From Nitriliruptorales bacterium (GTDB taxonomy: Bacteria > Actinomycetota > Nitriliruptoria > Euzebyales > Egibacteraceae), in the NCBI GenBank assembly GCA_007126835.1, contig SLAO01000134.1, positions 1-15,238 on the forward strand: DNA of 15,238 nucleotides, given 5' to 3'. Below the pieces are notes generated by a model. It did no database searches and was not told where the DNA came from. It saw nothing but the letters and a program-made list of their open reading frames with translations. The first letter of the stretch is position 1, and the number at the start of each line of letters is the position of its first letter. Both the position numbers and the translations under genes were made by a program. Below are positions 1 through 6,405 of this stretch, one piece after another.

Positions 1-1
1 G

Positions 2-1964
2 CCTCGTCGTCGGGCCGTGGCGGTCCCGATCTCGCCCCTTGTCCCGCCGTCTCCCGCGGGGCCAGGCCCAGCCGGACGAACAGCAGCGGCGCCACCCCGG
101 TGATCCACGCGCCCACCGCGGCGTAGCGCAGCCAGCGGTAGGTCAGCGCGATCGCGTCCTCGCCGCTGGGAAACACCAAACCGAGCCCCTGCCACAGGAC
201 CATCACCCCGACGAGGCCGACCAGGCAGCGCACCGTGCGCTGCCACAGCGGCCCAGCCGCGCTGAATCCGCCGTAGATTCGCAGCAGCGCCGTGCCCACA
301 CCCACGCCGAACAAGGCGCCGGCGGGGGTGACGGTGTGGCTGATCCCCACCGGCCAGCCCTCCGGGTCGATGCCCACCCACTCGACCGGAGGCTGCCAGT
401 CCAGGAACAGCAGCCGCCCCGCCACGGCCAGCGCGACCAGGCCCAGCGACAAGGCCAGGGAAAGCCAGACCTGCACCGCCGGACGTCGCTGCGCGAGCCA
501 GGCTTCCGCCGGTCCGCACAACCGCAGGTAGCCCAGCAGCAGCACCATGCCGACGGCCCATCCCACCAGCAGGTCAACCGGGTAGTGCACCCCGAGGTGC
601 ACCCGAGACAGCGCGAGCAGCACGATCAGCACCAAGGCGACGCCCCAGGCCCAGCGGCGCCGCACCTCCGAGGCGAGCACGCCCCAGACGACGACCCCGT
701 TCTGCGCGTGCCCGGACGGGATGCCCGGCGTGGTCTCGCTGACCAGCCCGAGTCCGGGGTCAACGAACGAGGGCCGCGGCGTCCGGCCGGCGATCTTGCC
801 CGCCTCGTTCAGGCTGGCGGACAGCAGCAGCATCACACCGAGGCGCACGCCCACCCGGCGGCTCACGGCCCAGTACACCAGCGGGAACCCGAGGACGTAG
901 AAGTCCTCGTCACCGATGAAGGTGATCGCACGCATCACGGGGGTCAGCCAACCCAGCCGGTCCTGCAGCCACTCGACGAGCGCGACGTCGCCACGATCGG
1001 CGTCGGGCAGGGCCTGCCCGCTGTCGCGCTCGTCGATGACCGCGGCCATGCGGTCGGGGTAGTCGGTGATGATGCCGTGTGCGCCGGCGGCCAGGAGCCG
1101 CCGCATGTCGTCGCGCTCGTTGACCGTCCACACATGGGCGTCGACGCCGATCTCGTCGGCGCCGGTGAAAAAGCGGTGGGTCGCGACGTGCAAACCGTCG
1201 TGGTGCTCGGGGACCTGCAGCAACTCGCCGGGCGGCGACCACCACCGGTGCAGCCCGACGACCTGCCGCACGTGGTAGGCGCGCGCTTCGCCCTCGGGCA
1301 TCGTGGTCGCCACGTCGGGCAACCGCCGGCGAGCCTCCTCGATGTAGTCGAGGTCGAAGCTGGCCAGCACGATGGTGTCCTCGCGCCCCTGGTCACGCAC
1401 CCGCTCGGTGACCGCGGCGACGATGTCCTGCCCGCCGTCGGTCTTCATCTCGAGCACCATGAACGCGTCGGGGAAGGCGTCGAAGACCTCCTCGAGGGTG
1501 GGGATCGTGATGCCCGCGCCGCGGAAGGGGTGCGTCCCGTCGTCGTCGACGAACGCGAAGCCGGCATCGAGGTCGCGGATCTCGTCGAGGGTCAGATCCG
1601 CGAGCGCGCCGCTGCCGTCGGTTTGGCGGTCCACGGTCCCGTCGTGATGGACGACCACCTGCCCGTCGGCGGTCAGCTGCAGGTCCATCTCGAGGGTGTC
1701 GGCGCCGAGCTCGAGCGCGCGGGTGAACGCCTCGAGGGTGTTTGCCGGGGCATGTCCCGCCGCTCCGCCGTGGGCGATGTTGGCCGGCCTGTTCTCCGCG
1801 AAGTGCTCGATGGGCTTCAGGGCGTCCTGCGTCAGCAGCGGAGCGGCCACGATGGCCAGCGCGAGAAGCCCGAGTGCCACGCGCAGCGGGCGTCGCCGGG
1901 CAGCTCGGCGGCGGTCACGCGACGATGCCGCGCCGTCGCTGGCCTGGTGCTGCGTGTCGACCAT
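2..1964 (-). CDS. GDPD-PAP2 fusion: glycerophosphodiester phosphodiesterase with C-terminal membrane PAP2 phosphatase (3' end cut by window)
   Basis: The minus strand is open from the start to the left edge with no stop, giving 654 residues. Residues 27-45 are a membrane segment after a basic stretch. Residues 61-315 are a GDPD barrel: catalytic His65 and His107, metal ligands Glu92 and Asp94 (LEMDLQL) and Glu172 (LEMK). Residues 345-480 are a PAP2 domain with all three motifs: K390-x6-R397-P398, PSGH 416-419, and S453-R454-x5-H460-x3-D464. Further hydrophobic segments follow to about 632. GDPDs hydrolyse glycerophosphodiesters to glycerol 3-phosphate and an alcohol; PAP2 enzymes remove phosphate from lipid phosphates. 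A role in lipid or teichoic-type polymer turnover at the membrane is inference. The usual HRG and PENT of the first GDPD motif read HGG and PANT. ATG at 1964 has GGCGG six bases upstream; an in-frame ATG at 2024 is an alternative without a visible ribosome site. Confidence 0.88.
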   Translation of the reverse strand, partial: MVDTQHQASDGAASSRDRRRAARRRPLRVALGLLALAIVAAPLLTQDALKPIEHFAENRPANIAHGGAAGHAPANTLEAFTRALELGADTLEMDLQLTADGQVVVHHDGTVDRQTDGSGALADLTLDEIRDLDAGFAFVDDDGTHPFRGAGITIPTLEEVFDAFPDAFMVLEMKTDGGQDIVAAVTERVRDQGREDTIVLASFDLDYIEEARRRLPDVATTMPEGEARAYHVRQVVGLHRWWSPPGELLQVPEHHDGLHVATHRFFTGADEIGVDAHVWTVNERDDMRRLLAAGAHGIITDYPDRMAAVIDERDSGQALPDADRGDVALVEWLQDRLGWLTPVMRAITFIGDEDFYVLGFPLVYWAVSRRVGVRLGVMLLLSASLNEAGKIAGRTPRPSFVDPGLGLVSETTPGIPSGHAQNGVVVWGVLASEVRRRWAWGVALVLIVLLALSRVHLGVHYPVDLLVGWAVGMVLLLGYLRLCGPAEAWLAQRRPAVQVWLSLALSLGLVALAVAGRLLFLDWQPPVEWVGIDPEGWPVGISHTVTPAGALFGVGVGTALLRIYGGFSAAGPLWQRTVRCLVGLVGVMVLWQGLGLVFPSGEDAIALTYRWLRYAAVGAWITGVAPLLFVRLGLAPRETAGQGARSGPPRPDDE

Positions 1965-2173
1965 GTGATGCCGCCCCGAGCGTGTGGTCGCTGTTGACCT
2001 GTCATGGGCCGTCGGGCTTGCCATGCGAGCGTAACGCCGCGTGGACCCAACCCACCCCGACAGCAGCTGTGGCCGTCCGCGAGCGCCAGCGCTCAGCGGG
2101 TCCCACCTCTTCGGATCCCGCTCCGCGTGAAGAATGGCTCAACCTCGGGCCCCGAAGGTGCCGATAGGTTGGC

Positions 2174-3589
2174 ATGGAGACCGTGGCCTGGCGTCTGATG
2201 GCCGTGGCGGGCACAGGGCTTGCCATCGGCGTGCTCGCGGCGCCCGAGGCCGTCGCGCCGGCGCTCCGGCTGGTGCTGCTGGGAGGAGCCACCGCCTGCC
2301 TGGGGATGGCTGCGAGGCGGAGGGCACGGGACGGCTCGGCGCTGCCGTGGTGGATGCTGACCGCCAGCGTGGGGCTGTTCGCCATGGCTTCGGCGGTTCG
2401 CCTCCTCGACACCGGTTCGGGCTCGGTGCCCGCGGCGGCGGGTGAGGGGCTGGTGTTCGCGGGCTATCTCGTCTTGACGGGCGCCACGTTGGCCCTGGCG
2501 CGGACGGCGACCGCCCAGGACACCCGCGAGGGGCTGATCGACGGCGCCATCGTGGCCGTGTCGATGGCCTCGGTGATCGCCGTGTTGCTGTTCGAACCCG
2601 CGCTGCTGGAGTCGCAGTCGGCCTCGCGGGTCCACCTGTTCGCCGGCCCCGTCGTGTTCGCCGCCATCGCCGGCGTCATCACCCGGTTCGCGCTGCTCAT
2701 GCCGCGCCGGTGCCGGGCCGCGCAGCTCCTCGTCGCCGCCACGGTCGGTGGGCTCGCAGGCAACCTGTTGCGCACCGCCGGCGTCGCAAGCGGCACCTCC
2801 TACGTGGTCGGCTCGGTGCCTGACGCGCTGTTGCTGTTCGCCTACGTCGCGCTGGTGGCCGCGGCGTGGCATCCCACCGCAGCGATCATCACCAACGCCA
2901 GCGAGGTGGCGGCGAAGCCTCGAACCCGACTGCGTCTGGCCCTGCTCGGTGGGGCGATGCTGATCGTCCCGATAATCCTGGTGCTCGAGCCGCCCGACCC
3001 TGGGCGCCAGGTCGCCGCGTCGGCGGCGGCGCTGGTCAACATCCTCGTGCTGTGGCGGCTCGGGCGGTTGTTCATCGACCGCGAGCGGGCCAGCGAGCAG
3101 CTGCGCAGGCAGTCGCGATTCGATCCTCTGACGGGGCTGCCCAACCGCCTGTTGTTGCAGGAGCAACTCGACGCAGCCTTGGGTCGGGCACGACGGCAGG
3201 GCACCACCATGGGGTTGTTGTTCTGTGACCTCGACGGCTTCAAGACCGTCAACGACCGCTTCGGTCATCACGCTGGTGACCGGGTCCTCGTCGAGACCGC
3301 CACGCGCCTGCGGTCCACGGCGCGCGCCGGCGACACCGTCGCCCGGCTGGCGGGTGACGAGTTCGTCATCCTCGTGGAGCCCCGCGATCCGGATCGAGGC
3401 GACGTCCTGGCGCAGCGGATACGCACGGTCGTCAGCCGGCCGATCGGGGTCGGGGACCAGGAAATCAGCGTCGGCGTCAGCGTGGGGGTTCAGCTCGCGA
3501 CCGCGCCGTGGTCGCCTGTCGAGCTGTTCGAGCAAGCCGACCGGGCCATGTACCAGGACAAGCAGGAGCGCCTGGGCATCACCTCGTGA
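2174..3589 (+). CDS. Membrane-anchored diguanylate cyclase (GGDEF protein)
   Basis: The product has 471 residues. Residues 1-300 are mostly hydrophobic, with about eight or nine predicted membrane segments and no recognised sensor family. Residues 312-467 are a GGDEF domain: DPLTGLPNR at 317-325, the metal-binding CDLDGF at 351-356 (Asp352), FGHHAGD at 363-369, the signature at 393-397 reading AGDEF, and QADRAMYQDK near the end. GGDEF enzymes join two GTP into cyclic di-GMP. An inhibitory I-site, RAGD at 384-387, lies exactly five residues before the signature, so product feedback is expected. The first Gly of the signature is Ala, which is found in active enzymes too. There is no EAL domain. 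ATG at 2174 has only a weak AGG upstream. The gene diverges from the GDPD-PAP2 gene and converges on the sensor kinase, 35 bp apart. The signal sensed is unknown. Confidence 0.93.
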   Translation: METVAWRLMAVAGTGLAIGVLAAPEAVAPALRLVLLGGATACLGMAARRRARDGSALPWWMLTASVGLFAMASAVRLLDTGSGSVPAAAGEGLVFAGYLVLTGATLALARTATAQDTREGLIDGAIVAVSMASVIAVLLFEPALLESQSASRVHLFAGPVVFAAIAGVITRFALLMPRRCRAAQLLVAATVGGLAGNLLRTAGVASGTSYVVGSVPDALLLFAYVALVAAAWHPTAAIITNASEVAAKPRTRLRLALLGGAMLIVPIILVLEPPDPGRQVAASAAALVNILVLWRLGRLFIDRERASEQLRRQSRFDPLTGLPNRLLLQEQLDAALGRARRQGTTMGLLFCDLDGFKTVNDRFGHHAGDRVLVETATRLRSTARAGDTVARLAGDEFVILVEPRDPDRGDVLAQRIRTVVSRPIGVGDQEISVGVSVGVQLATAPWSPVELFEQADRAMYQDKQERLGITS

Positions 3590-3624
3590 CGGCGCCGACC
3601 ACCGAGTAGCGCCTCTGGCGGTCG

Positions 3625-5271
3625 CTAGCTCGCGTCGAGAGGCACCTTCCAGGTCACCCGCGTGCCCCCCTGAGGGGCCTGGTCGAGCGCGGCCATGCCC
3701 CCGAACTGGCGAGCGCGTTGGGTGATGTTGCGAAGCCCGTGACCAGCCGACTGCCCGGTCGGTGGCCCCACCCCGTCGTCGTCGATGCGCAGCAGCACCT
3801 CGTCGGCGACGTGCAGCGACACGTCCACCCGGGTGCCCTTCGCGTGCCGCGCTGCGTTCGTCAAGGCCTCCCGGAGCACCGCCAGGACATGAGGCTGGAT
3901 CTCGTCGGGGATCTTCGAGCTGACCGGCCCGTGCAGCCGCAGCGACGGTGCGAAGCCGAGCATGCGCTCAGCGTCGGCGACCGCGCTGGCGAGCTGCTCG
4001 GCGAGCCCTGCGCCCTGCGGGGTGCTCAGCGCGAAGATCGCGGTGCGGATCTCGCGGATGGTCTCGTCGAGCTCGTCCACGACGCCGCTGAGGCGGTGCG
4101 CGACGTCGGCGCGCTCGCGCTTGTCCAGCGAGGTGGCCAGACCCTCGACGTTCATGCCCAGACCGAACAGCCGCCCGATCACGTTGTCGTGGAGGTTACG
4201 GGCGATGCGCTCACGCTCGCCGACGACCTGGAGTCGTTGGAGCTCCTCGCGGGCTTGGCCGTACTCGAAGGCCACGCTGGCCTGGGTCGCGAACGCCTCG
4301 ACGAGCCGGTAGTCGTCGTCGGTGAACAGCGGTGTCTCCCGCCTGCGGCTGACCAGCAGGGTGCCGAAGGCGGAGCCCCGCACCGTCAGCGGCACGAACA
4401 GCGCAGGTCCGAACGTGGCCAGGTTCACGATCGGCTGGGCGGCTCGCGGGTCGGCGGTGACGTCGGCGAGCATCTCCGGGGTTCCCGAGCGGGTCACTCC
4501 ACCCGAGATCGAGGGTTCGCGCGGGAACACCGCGCCGCGGAGCTCCTCGCTGGCCAGCCCATCCGCGACCAGCAGCTCGAGGTGGCCTTCGCCGTGGGGA
4601 ACGGCGATGGTCGCCAGGTCGGCGCCGACGAGCTGCCGGGCGCGGCGTGCGACATCGGCGAGGACCTCGTCGGTCGGCGTTCCCCCCAGCAGATCCAGGG
4701 TTACCTCGCGGACGGCGCTCAACAGCTGCTCTCGCTGCTGGGCGAGCGCGTACAGGCGGGCGTTCTCGATCGCCACCCCCGCCACCGCGGCGAACGCCTC
4801 CAGCAGTTCCTCGTCGATCTCGCTAAACCCGTCCTCGCCCCCGGACTTGTCGGTCAGGTAGATGTTGCCGAAGACCTGCCCCCGCACCCGGACCGGCGTG
4901 CCCAGGAACGCAGCCATCGGAGGGTGCCCCTCCGGGAACCCCGACGACGCCGGATGTTCGCGCAGGTCGGTCAGCCGAAGGGTCTGGGTCTCCCTCATCA
5001 GCAGCCCCAAGATGCCCTCGCCCCTGGGCAGGTGTCCCAGCGTGTCGACGACCTCACGGGGCAGCCCGGTGTGGACGAACTCCTCGAGCCCGCCGGTGGC
5101 GGCAAGGACGCCCAGCGCGCCGTAGCGTGCGCCGGTCATGGACCTTGCGGCCTCCACGATGGTCTGGAGCACGCTGGTGAGGTCTAAGTCGCCGGCCACG
5201 GCGACCACCGCATCCGCCAGGCGCGGAAGCTCCTTTCCTGCGCCGAACTCAGGGCCGGCTTGGTCCTGCAT
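3625..5271 (-). CDS. DosS/DevS-like heme-GAF sensor histidine kinase
   Basis: The product has 548 residues from ATG 5271. The order is GAF1 (about 21-173), GAF2 (about 195-340), HisKA_3 dimerisation helix (about 350-415) and HATPase (about 455-546). The phosphoacceptor is His361 in RERIARNLHDN. The kinase N-box is REALTNAARHA (Asn472), followed by DDDGVG at 497-502 and GHGLRNI near 510-516. In GAF1, HPPMAAFLG and NIYLTDK align with M. tuberculosis DosS, where His149 binds heme and Tyr171 lines the gas pocket; here they are His116 and Tyr138, with the same 22-residue spacing. It is therefore probably a cytoplasmic O2/NO/CO or redox sensor. No response regulator lies in the window. The start is set by GAGGGG four bases upstream of ATG 5271; a GTG at 5298 would add nine residues. 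The gene lies 132 bp downstream of the DUF302 gene on the same strand. Confidence 0.94.
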   Translation of the reverse strand: MQDQAGPEFGAGKELPRLADAVVAVAGDLDLTSVLQTIVEAARSMTGARYGALGVLAATGGLEEFVHTGLPREVVDTLGHLPRGEGILGLLMRETQTLRLTDLREHPASSGFPEGHPPMAAFLGTPVRVRGQVFGNIYLTDKSGGEDGFSEIDEELLEAFAAVAGVAIENARLYALAQQREQLLSAVREVTLDLLGGTPTDEVLADVARRARQLVGADLATIAVPHGEGHLELLVADGLASEELRGAVFPREPSISGGVTRSGTPEMLADVTADPRAAQPIVNLATFGPALFVPLTVRGSAFGTLLVSRRRETPLFTDDDYRLVEAFATQASVAFEYGQAREELQRLQVVGERERIARNLHDNVIGRLFGLGMNVEGLATSLDKRERADVAHRLSGVVDELDETIREIRTAIFALSTPQGAGLAEQLASAVADAERMLGFAPSLRLHGPVSSKIPDEIQPHVLAVLREALTNAARHAKGTRVDVSLHVADEVLLRIDDDGVGPPTGQSAGHGLRNITQRARQFGGMAALDQAPQGGTRVTWKVPLDAS

Positions 5272-5323
5272 GCGTCCCCTCAGACAAACGGTGGTCACCC
5301 GGCACGGGACGGGAGCCGTGCGC

Positions 5324-5352
5324 AGTATTCATCCGGACGGGGGGAGTGTCCA
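5324..5352 (-). promoter_or_regulatory. Promoter candidate for the DosS-like kinase
   Basis: On the minus strand TGGACA (5352-5347, 5/6 to TTGACA) is followed after 17 bases by AATACT (5329-5324, 4/6 to TATAAT). This would start transcription near 5317 and give a leader of about 45 bases before the ATG. It suggests the kinase can be transcribed apart from DUF302. The call rests on hexamer match and spacing only. Confidence 0.45.
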
Positions 5353-5403
5353 TTCCCGACGCCGCAGCGACGTGCCTCTGGCCTGCGGGGCAGCGGCGCC
5401 GCG

Positions 5404-5805
5404 CTAGCCCTCCAGGGTCTGCAGCGCGCGGGCGATCCGTTGCCGGGCGTCGGTCGCGACCTCGGCCAGACCCGGGGCCTCTGAGACCTGCATCATCGCG
5501 TCGGGGTCGGCGGCGAGCACGTCGGTGCCACCCTCCGCGCTGGCGCGCAGCACGACATTGCACGGCAGCAGCGCCCCGATGTCGGCGTCGGCGTCGATCG
5601 CCTTCCGAGCCAGCGTGGGGTTACACGCCCCGAGGATGGTGTACGCGCCGATGTCCTCGCCGAGCTTTTCCCGCAGGGCGGCTTGCACGTCGATCTCCGA
5701 CAGCACGCCGAAGCCTTCGGCCGCCAGCGCCTCACGGACCCGCGCGTCGGCCGACGCCGGCTCGTCGGGCACATGCACGTAAAGGGTGTAGCGGTCTTGC
5801 TGCAT
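5404..5805 (-). CDS. DUF302 family protein
   Basis: The product has 133 residues, the normal length for a single-domain DUF302 (COG3439) protein. The family signature is clear: GFGVLSEIDVQAALREKLG at 31-49, ILGACNPTLARKAI at 57-70 and IGALLPCNVVLR at 76-87. Cys61 and Cys82 are the conserved cysteines; binding of a metal or other ligand through them is plausible but unproven. No signal peptide is seen, so it is probably cytoplasmic. AGGAG (5816-5812) six bases upstream fixes the ATG at 5805. It lies upstream of the DosS-like kinase on the same strand, 132 bp apart, and diverges from the Mg2+ riboswitch and mgtE. The biochemical function of the family is not settled. Confidence 0.92.
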   Translation of the reverse strand: MQQDRYTLYVHVPDEPASADARVREALAAEGFGVLSEIDVQAALREKLGEDIGAYTILGACNPTLARKAIDADADIGALLPCNVVLRASAEGGTDVLAADPDAMMQVSEAPGLAEVATDARQRIARALQTLEG

Positions 5806-5831
5806 GGTCGGCTCCTGGCTCGGGCTCGGTC

Positions 5832-5846
5832 GTTGACGTCGTCAAC
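5832..5846. promoter_or_regulatory. Perfect 7+1+7 palindrome upstream of DUF302 (operator candidate)
   Basis: GTTGACG-T-CGTCAAC is a perfect inverted repeat with a one-base centre, 26 bp upstream of the DUF302 start. Its size and place suit a dimeric repressor or activator site. No regulator gene in the window can be tied to it. Confidence 0.4.
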
Positions 5847-5852
5847 GCGCTG

Positions 5853-5866
5853 TACCGCTGGGGGTA
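5853..5866. promoter_or_regulatory. Imperfect TACCnC/GnGGTA dyad in the DUF302-mgtE intergenic region
   Basis: TACCGCTGGGGGTA has TACC/GGTA ends and a G-rich core, loosely like CsoR/RcnR-type metal-repressor operators (TACCCC...GGGGTA). The motif CTGGGGGTA (5858-5866) is repeated exactly at 5918-5926, 60 bp further right, inside the spacer and -10 of the mgtE promoter candidate. Operator function is a guess from sequence resemblance. Confidence 0.25.
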
Positions 5867-5901
5867 TTCCCCACCACTGTGGAGCCGGCAGCCCGTCATC
5901 G

Positions 5902-5930
5902 TTGCGGTCGTCGGATCCTGGGGGTACAAC
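5902..5930 (+). promoter_or_regulatory. Promoter candidate for the M-box/mgtE transcript
   Basis: TTGCGG (5902-5907) and TACAAC (5925-5930) are separated by 17 bases, a good housekeeping-sigma arrangement. Transcription would start near 5937, about 10 bases before the riboswitch, which is where the aptamer requires it. Support is by position and partial consensus only. Confidence 0.5.
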
Positions 5931-5946
5931 TCGGATCGACAACCAA

Positions 5947-6110
5947 GCCCGTTAGGTGAGGCTCCTGCACCACGAACGTCCCGCTGCCCGGAAACGTCGA
6001 GAGACGCCAACGGGTCAAGCGACCAGGCCGAACGAAGGCCTGGTTTAACGCGGGACCGAGCGGCTCACGCCGCGGCTAAGGGTGCAGTGCCGAAGCTCAG
6101 ACGACTGGGA
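5947..6110 (+). ncRNA. M-box (ykoK leader) Mg2+ riboswitch aptamer
   Basis: The sequence carries the M-box core in order: GTTAGGTGAGGCTCCTG (5951-5967), CTGCCCGGAAACGTCGAGAG (5983-6002), ACGCCAACGGGTC (6004-6016), a variable hairpin AGGCC...GGCCT (6026-6041), and the distal GCAGTGCCGAAGCTC block (6084-6098). P1 forms between CCCGTT (5948-5953) and ACTGGG (6104-6109), with the same G-U and mismatch pattern that I recall from the B. subtilis mgtE leader. M-boxes fold on several Mg2+ ions and turn off Mg2+ uptake genes. The next gene, mgtE, is the expected target. It should match Rfam RF00380. Confidence 0.95.
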
Positions 6111-6142
6111 CCAGACGCGACGTCGTGTCGCGACCAGCCCAG
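6105..6142 (+). promoter_or_regulatory. Candidate antiterminator of the M-box expression platform
   Basis: CTGGG (6105-6109), part of the 3' strand of P1, can instead pair with CCCAG (6138-6142), which overlaps the first bases of the terminator stem. Between them CGCGAC/GTCGCG (6116-6121 with 6127-6132) forms a six-bp hairpin that brings the two ends together. P1 and this pairing exclude each other, as expected for a Mg2+-off transcriptional switch. This is inferred from pairing alone. Confidence 0.5.
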
Positions 6143-6176
6143 CGCGGCCTCACCCTCACGAGGTCGCGCTTTCGTT
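6141..6176 (+). terminator. Intrinsic terminator of the M-box riboswitch
   Basis: AGCGCGGCCTC (6141-6151) pairs with GAGGTCGCGCT (6160-6170) over 11 bp with one G-U pair and an 8-base loop, followed by TTCGTT. It lies directly after the aptamer and before any coding sequence, so it should stop transcription when Mg2+ is high. The T-tract is short but typical for GC-rich genomes. Confidence 0.85.
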
Positions 6177-6227
6177 GTGCGTGGCCGACGGCGTGCACGA
6201 CCAGCACAGCCAGGAGGTGAGCACCCA

Positions 6228-6332
6228 GTGGACCCGGTTCCACAACCAAAGGCCGGCACACCGGCCGATTGCTGCCGGCCGCCGTCGCTTGCGGTGCCGC
6301 CTGCCTGCTGGTGCAACAGCGGAGGTCCATGA
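6228..6332 (+). CDS. Proline-rich leader peptide ORF of mgtE (34 codons)
   Basis: A full AGGAGG (6212-6217) lies 10 bases before GTG 6228, between the riboswitch terminator and mgtE. The peptide begins MDPVPQPKAGTP, has nine prolines and four cysteines in 34 residues, and ends at TGA 6330-6332. Salmonella mgtL, the leader of the Mg2+ transporter gene mgtA, also starts with an acidic residue followed by alternating prolines, and acidic/Pro runs near the start are known to destabilise ribosomes when Mg2+ is low. A regulatory peptide is therefore a reasonable inference. The first RNA hairpin (6251-6266) begins at codon 8, just past the proline cluster. A GTG in another frame at 6217 (stop 6363) is less likely because it has no good ribosome site. 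It could also be an untranslated chance ORF. Confidence 0.5.
   Translation: MDPVPQPKAGTPADCCRPPSLAVPPACWCNSGGP
6251..6280 (+). promoter_or_regulatory. Mutually exclusive hairpins inside the mgtE leader ORF
   Basis: GGCCGG (6251-6256) can pair with CCGGCC at 6261-6266 (loop CACA) or with a second CCGGCC at 6275-6280. Only one can form at a time. A ribosome paused on codons 3-7 of the leader peptide would cover the first arm and free the others, as in translation-dependent attenuation. What the freed strand does downstream is not clear from the sequence. Confidence 0.4.
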
Positions 6333-6340
6333 CGGGGTAG
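6329..6340 (+). CDS. Three-codon ORF overlapping the leader peptide stop
   Basis: ATG ACG GGG TAG starts inside the leader peptide stop (ATGA overlap) and follows GGAGGT (6321-6326) at a tight two-base distance. If used, it would be a minimal coupled ORF or a ribosome parking site ahead of mgtE. It may be chance in GC-rich DNA. Confidence 0.2.
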   Translation: MTG

Positions 6341-6405
6341 CGCACCGGGGCGACACGGCCTGACGCCACGCCCTGTGACGCAAGATCGACCGATCGGAGG
6401 CCCCG

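Noticed and set aside
39..1997. Plus-strand open frame of 652 codons over the GDPD-PAP2 gene
   Set aside because: It is the codon-aligned antisense of a gene with full GDPD and PAP2 motifs, and its translation is rich in His, Arg, Gln and Pro without domain character.
2093..3535. Minus-strand open frame of 480 codons opposite the GGDEF gene
   Set aside because: Low-complexity Arg/Gln/His translation with no motifs; the plus strand carries a complete GGDEF domain.
5346..5361. DosR/DevR box upstream of the DosS-like kinase
   Set aside because: On the minus strand GGGA and TCCC flank eight bases instead of the six of the DosR consensus, and the core does not match; part of it is better explained as the -35 box.
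5346..6332. Plus-strand 328-codon frame running through the DUF302 gene and riboswitch
   Set aside because: It crosses the M-box and terminator and reads as Arg/Pro-rich noise; only its last 34 codons, with their own AGGAGG and GTG, are kept as a leader ORF.
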